Assembly: GCF_003857035.1 (NCBI RefSeq) | Contig: NZ_QGSY01000230.1 | Span: 82,759 to 146,758, forward strand | DNA length: 64,000 nt | Reading direction: 5' to 3' | Source of the DNA: Micromonospora arida | GTDB taxonomy: Bacteria; Actinomycetota; Actinomycetes; Mycobacteriales; Micromonosporaceae | Shown here: positions 61,695-64,000 of the stretch, in pieces | Layout of the letters: each line of letters starts with the position of its first letter | Numbering within the stretch: the stretch's first letter is position 1 | Program-made: the position numbers and the translations under genes | The notes under the pieces: generated by a model | Databases searched by the model: none | What the model was told of the DNA's origin: nothing | The model's input: the letters and a program-made list of their open reading frames with translations, nothing else

Positions 61695-63319
61695 GCGACG
61701 ACTGCGAGCGGGAGGTCTTCGCCCGGGTGCTCGACGCTCTGCTGCGCGAGGATCACCTCGGTCTGCTCAGCGCCGGCCGAGCGGACGGACCCGACTGGTG
61801 GCAGGTGCCACGCCCCGCTGGCCTGCTGCGCATTCCGGTCCGGGCGGACGGGTTCCAGCAGGCCCTGCGCAGCGCCGCGCCGATGGTGCTGCTGGTGACC
61901 CGCGCCGGCGAAACGCGACGTACGGAGACGCTGGACGGACTGTTGACGCTGCTCGCCCCGCACGACAACGCCGAGGCCGAGGCCGGCTGGCGGGACTTCG
62001 GCGTCGAGTGCCACGCCGACCTGCGGGCCAGGCGGCTAGCCGCCCGCAACCGGGCACGGGTGCTCACCGAGGTGGCGGCCGAACGCGTGCACACCCCGAC
62101 CGGCCTGCCGGCGGCGGTCCTGGACGACGTGCTCGCCGCCCACCACGGCCACCCCGTCTACCCCACCGACCGGTGCCGGCACGGCCTGCGCGACGACGAA
62201 CTGCTCCGGTACGCCCCGGAACACGCCCCACGTTTCGCGCTGCGCTGGTACGCCGCCCCGGCCGACGACGTCCGACTCGCGGGCGAGCTGCCAGCATGGT
62301 GGCCGCGGGCACCGCGACCGGATCAGCTGCTGCTGCCAGCGCATCCGATCACCGTGGCCCGCGATGCGCTCCCGGTGGTCGACCTGCCGGTGACCCCGGT
62401 GCGACCCACCCTCTCCATGCGGACGGTGGCGCTCGATCACGACCCGTACCTGCATCTCAAACTGCCGCTGCCGACCGCGAGTCTCGGCGCGCGCAACCGC
62501 CGCACGCTGCAACCGGGCTCGCTCGCCGACGGCGCGGCCGTCGCCGCACTGCTCGACCGGATCGCCGCCGCCGGACCCGGCTTCACCGGTCGGATCCGGC
62601 ACACCGACGAGAGCACCTGGGCGCACGTCGACGGCGACGAGCGGCGGGGTTTCCTGCTGCGCCGATTTCCGCGCGACCTGGCCGGCGTTCAGGTGGTGCC
62701 GGTCGCGGCCCTCGCCGCCGCCGACCCGGTGGCGGGCACGGTCCTCGAACGGATCAGCCCGCAACGGCCCGTCGCGCTGCTGGAGTCCTACCTGGACCTG
62801 CTGCTCGACTGGCACGTCTTCCTCTGGCTACGCCACGGGATCGCCCTGGAGGCCCACCCGCAGAACATCCACCTGCTGGTGCACCCGGATGGCACTGTCG
62901 GCCTGCTCTACAAGGACAACGACGGCGCCCGGCTCGACCCACGACACGACGGCCCGAACGGGCTCGCCCTGCACGACGACCGGATGTGGGCGCGCGACCC
63001 GCACGAGTTGGCCGACGTGTTCATCACCATCACCCTGCACCTGGCCGCCGCCGCGCCCCTGGTCGCCCTGGCCGCCCGGGGACTGCCCGTGCCGACACCC
63101 GCCGAGGCGCTGGTGCCCCGACTCGACGCCGCCCGCGACCGGTGGGGCGACGGACCGGCGGCGCGGACCTTCACCGAGCGGGTCCTGCACGCCACCCGGT
63201 TGCCCATCAAGGCGATGCTCACCGCCGGCACCCTGCTACCCAAACAGCGGCTGGGCTGCGCCGACATCAACAAGTACTACCTGCGTACCGGCCCGAACTA
63301 CCTCCGGGAGACACGATGA
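61691..63319 (+). CDS. IucA/IucC-family NIS siderophore synthetase
   Basis: A 542-aa NRPS-independent siderophore synthetase, which adenylates a carboxylate (often citrate or a succinyl hydroxamate) and joins it to an amine. Family blocks: LLLPAHPITVARD, HLKLPLPTASLGARNRRTL, LEAHPQNIHLLVHPDG and LYKDNDGARLDPRH; the C-terminal FhuF-like part ends RLGCADINKYYLRTGPNYL. It is translationally coupled to both neighbours. Confidence 0.93.
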   Translation: MSDDCEREVFARVLDALLREDHLGLLSAGRADGPDWWQVPRPAGLLRIPVRADGFQQALRSAAPMVLLVTRAGETRRTETLDGLLTLLAPHDNAEAEAGWRDFGVECHADLRARRLAARNRARVLTEVAAERVHTPTGLPAAVLDDVLAAHHGHPVYPTDRCRHGLRDDELLRYAPEHAPRFALRWYAAPADDVRLAGELPAWWPRAPRPDQLLLPAHPITVARDALPVVDLPVTPVRPTLSMRTVALDHDPYLHLKLPLPTASLGARNRRTLQPGSLADGAAVAALLDRIAAAGPGFTGRIRHTDESTWAHVDGDERRGFLLRRFPRDLAGVQVVPVAALAAADPVAGTVLERISPQRPVALLESYLDLLLDWHVFLWLRHGIALEAHPQNIHLLVHPDGTVGLLYKDNDGARLDPRHDGPNGLALHDDRMWARDPHELADVFITITLHLAAAAPLVALAARGLPVPTPAEALVPRLDAARDRWGDGPAARTFTERVLHATRLPIKAMLTAGTLLPKQRLGCADINKYYLRTGPNYLRETR

Positions 63320-64000
63320 CGAGCGCGCAGTTGCGCTCCCGGCCGGCCACCGACACCGGTCAGCGCGCCGACCTGGCCGCCGCCCACGCCGTCTTCGGCT
63401 GCCTGCTGCGCGAGCTGGCCCCGCCGGACGGCACCCCGCCCGTGGTCGACGGTGCCGTCCGGCTGCTGCTGCGGCACCTCGACGTCACAGTGCGCTGCGA
63501 GGTCGCGCGAGCCTCGCCGCTCGGCGCGCACCGCTACACCGGCCCGGTCCAACGCAGTACCGGCGGCGGACGGTGGGAAGACCTGGACGCGGACGGGTTG
63601 GCCGCCCTCGTCGCGGCGGAGCTGACCACCCGTACCGGCCTGGTCAACGACGAGTTCGCCGAGCAGGTCCGGGCCAGCCGGGACACCGTGGCCCGGCTGC
63701 TGGCCGACCGACCGGCCGAGGATCCGACCCCCACCGGTGAGCCCGTCATCGACGCGTACGTCGACTCCGAGCAGTCGCTGGTCTTCGGTCACCCGCACCA
63801 CCCCACCCCGAAGTGGCGCAGCGGTGACCCGGACAGTTGGCGGGCGTACGCGCCGGAGCTGCGCACCGCGTTCCGGCTGCACTGGCTGGCCGTGCCGGAC
63901 GACCTGATCGCCGACGCCGGGCCGTTCGATCCGCTGGTGGCCGCGCTCGACCCGCCACGGCCCCCGCGCGGGCACCGCGTCCTGCCGGTGCACCCCTGGC
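63316..64000 (+). CDS. IucA/IucC-family NIS synthetase, second copy (3' partial)
   Basis: The frame runs off the window after 228 codons. IDAYVDSEQSLVFGHPHHPT followed by PKWRSGD and RLHWLAVPDDL are strong IucA/IucC signatures, and the last residues (VLPVHPW) begin the conserved HPWQ block. The ATG at 63316 overlaps the stop of the first synthetase gene. Two synthetases imply two condensation steps or an asymmetric product. Confidence 0.93.
   Translation, partial: MTSAQLRSRPATDTGQRADLAAAHAVFGCLLRELAPPDGTPPVVDGAVRLLLRHLDVTVRCEVARASPLGAHRYTGPVQRSTGGGRWEDLDADGLAALVAAELTTRTGLVNDEFAEQVRASRDTVARLLADRPAEDPTPTGEPVIDAYVDSEQSLVFGHPHHPTPKWRSGDPDSWRAYAPELRTAFRLHWLAVPDDLIADAGPFDPLVAALDPPRPPRGHRVLPVHPW

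Overview
The window is high-GC DNA from an actinomycete. Codons end strongly in G or C, GTG starts are common, and coding density is high with many ATGA/GTGA start-stop overlaps. Gene content (SAV_915-family protein, DUF2855, SigB/F-type sigma factor, IdeR/DmdR-type iron boxes, Tat-exported oxidoreductase, MmyB-like XRE regulators) fits the Micromonosporaceae, most likely Micromonospora or a close relative. The genus is an inference. I saw no tRNA, rRNA, CRISPR array or intact mobile element.

Region 1 (1-9.6 kb): the end of a TRM11-like methyltransferase gene, a perfect 25-bp inverted repeat, then a potassium-scavenging kdp locus: a 27-codon membrane micro-ORF, kdpF, kdpA, kdpB, an extended kdpC, a hairpin, then the kdpD/kdpE sensor and regulator genes. 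Region 2 (9.6-13.8 kb): an exported FAD oxidoreductase with a golvesin-like domain, a SAV_915 protein, a universal stress protein coupled to a small Lrp-ligand-domain-like protein, and a dienelactone hydrolase.

Region 3 (13.8-28.6 kb) is a coherent alpha-galactoside/galactose island. Rightward genes encode a CUT1 ABC importer, a GH36 alpha-galactosidase and a secreted GH27 alpha-galactosidase with a PLL-like propeller. Leftward genes encode an SDR dehydrogenase, a GntR/FCD regulator, galactonate dehydratase, a mutarotase-like protein, KDPGal-type aldolase, a PfkB sugar-acid kinase and an SMP-30 lactonase. Together they spell an oxidative De Ley-Doudoroff route from galactose to pyruvate and glyceraldehyde-3-phosphate. 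A royal-jelly-protein homologue lies at the left edge.

Region 4 (28.6-44.5 kb) is accessory: a LuxR-type ATPase without its DNA-binding domain, a secreted subtilase, an atypical kinase, a 5'-truncated DUF222/HNH endonuclease beside a 23-bp tandem duplication, two HxlR regulators with divergent targets, an MFS pump, a RidA/dehydrogenase pair with a LysR regulator, an aldo/keto reductase, an XRE regulator and a LtrA remnant.

Region 5 (44.5-49.5 kb) is a compact carbohydrate operon: a 57-aa protein, two GT4 glycosyltransferases, an alpha/alpha-toroid protein and a GH130 mannoside enzyme. Region 6 (49.6-56.2 kb) is rich in sigma-factor regulation: a SpoIIE-type phosphatase, DUF2855 with an apparently leaderless promoter, a SigB/F-type sigma factor, and the most unusual gene of the window. 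That gene is one polypeptide that joins an ECF sigma factor, an anti-sigma-like zinc motif, a membrane helix and an extracytoplasmic GH128-type glycosidase. A degenerate DUF305 protein follows it.

Region 7 (56.3-64 kb) is the start of an NRPS-independent siderophore cluster: GNAT acyltransferase, siderophore-interacting reductase, two MFS transporters, ATP-grasp ligase and two IucA/IucC synthetases, with two 19-bp iron boxes. The last synthetase runs off the window.
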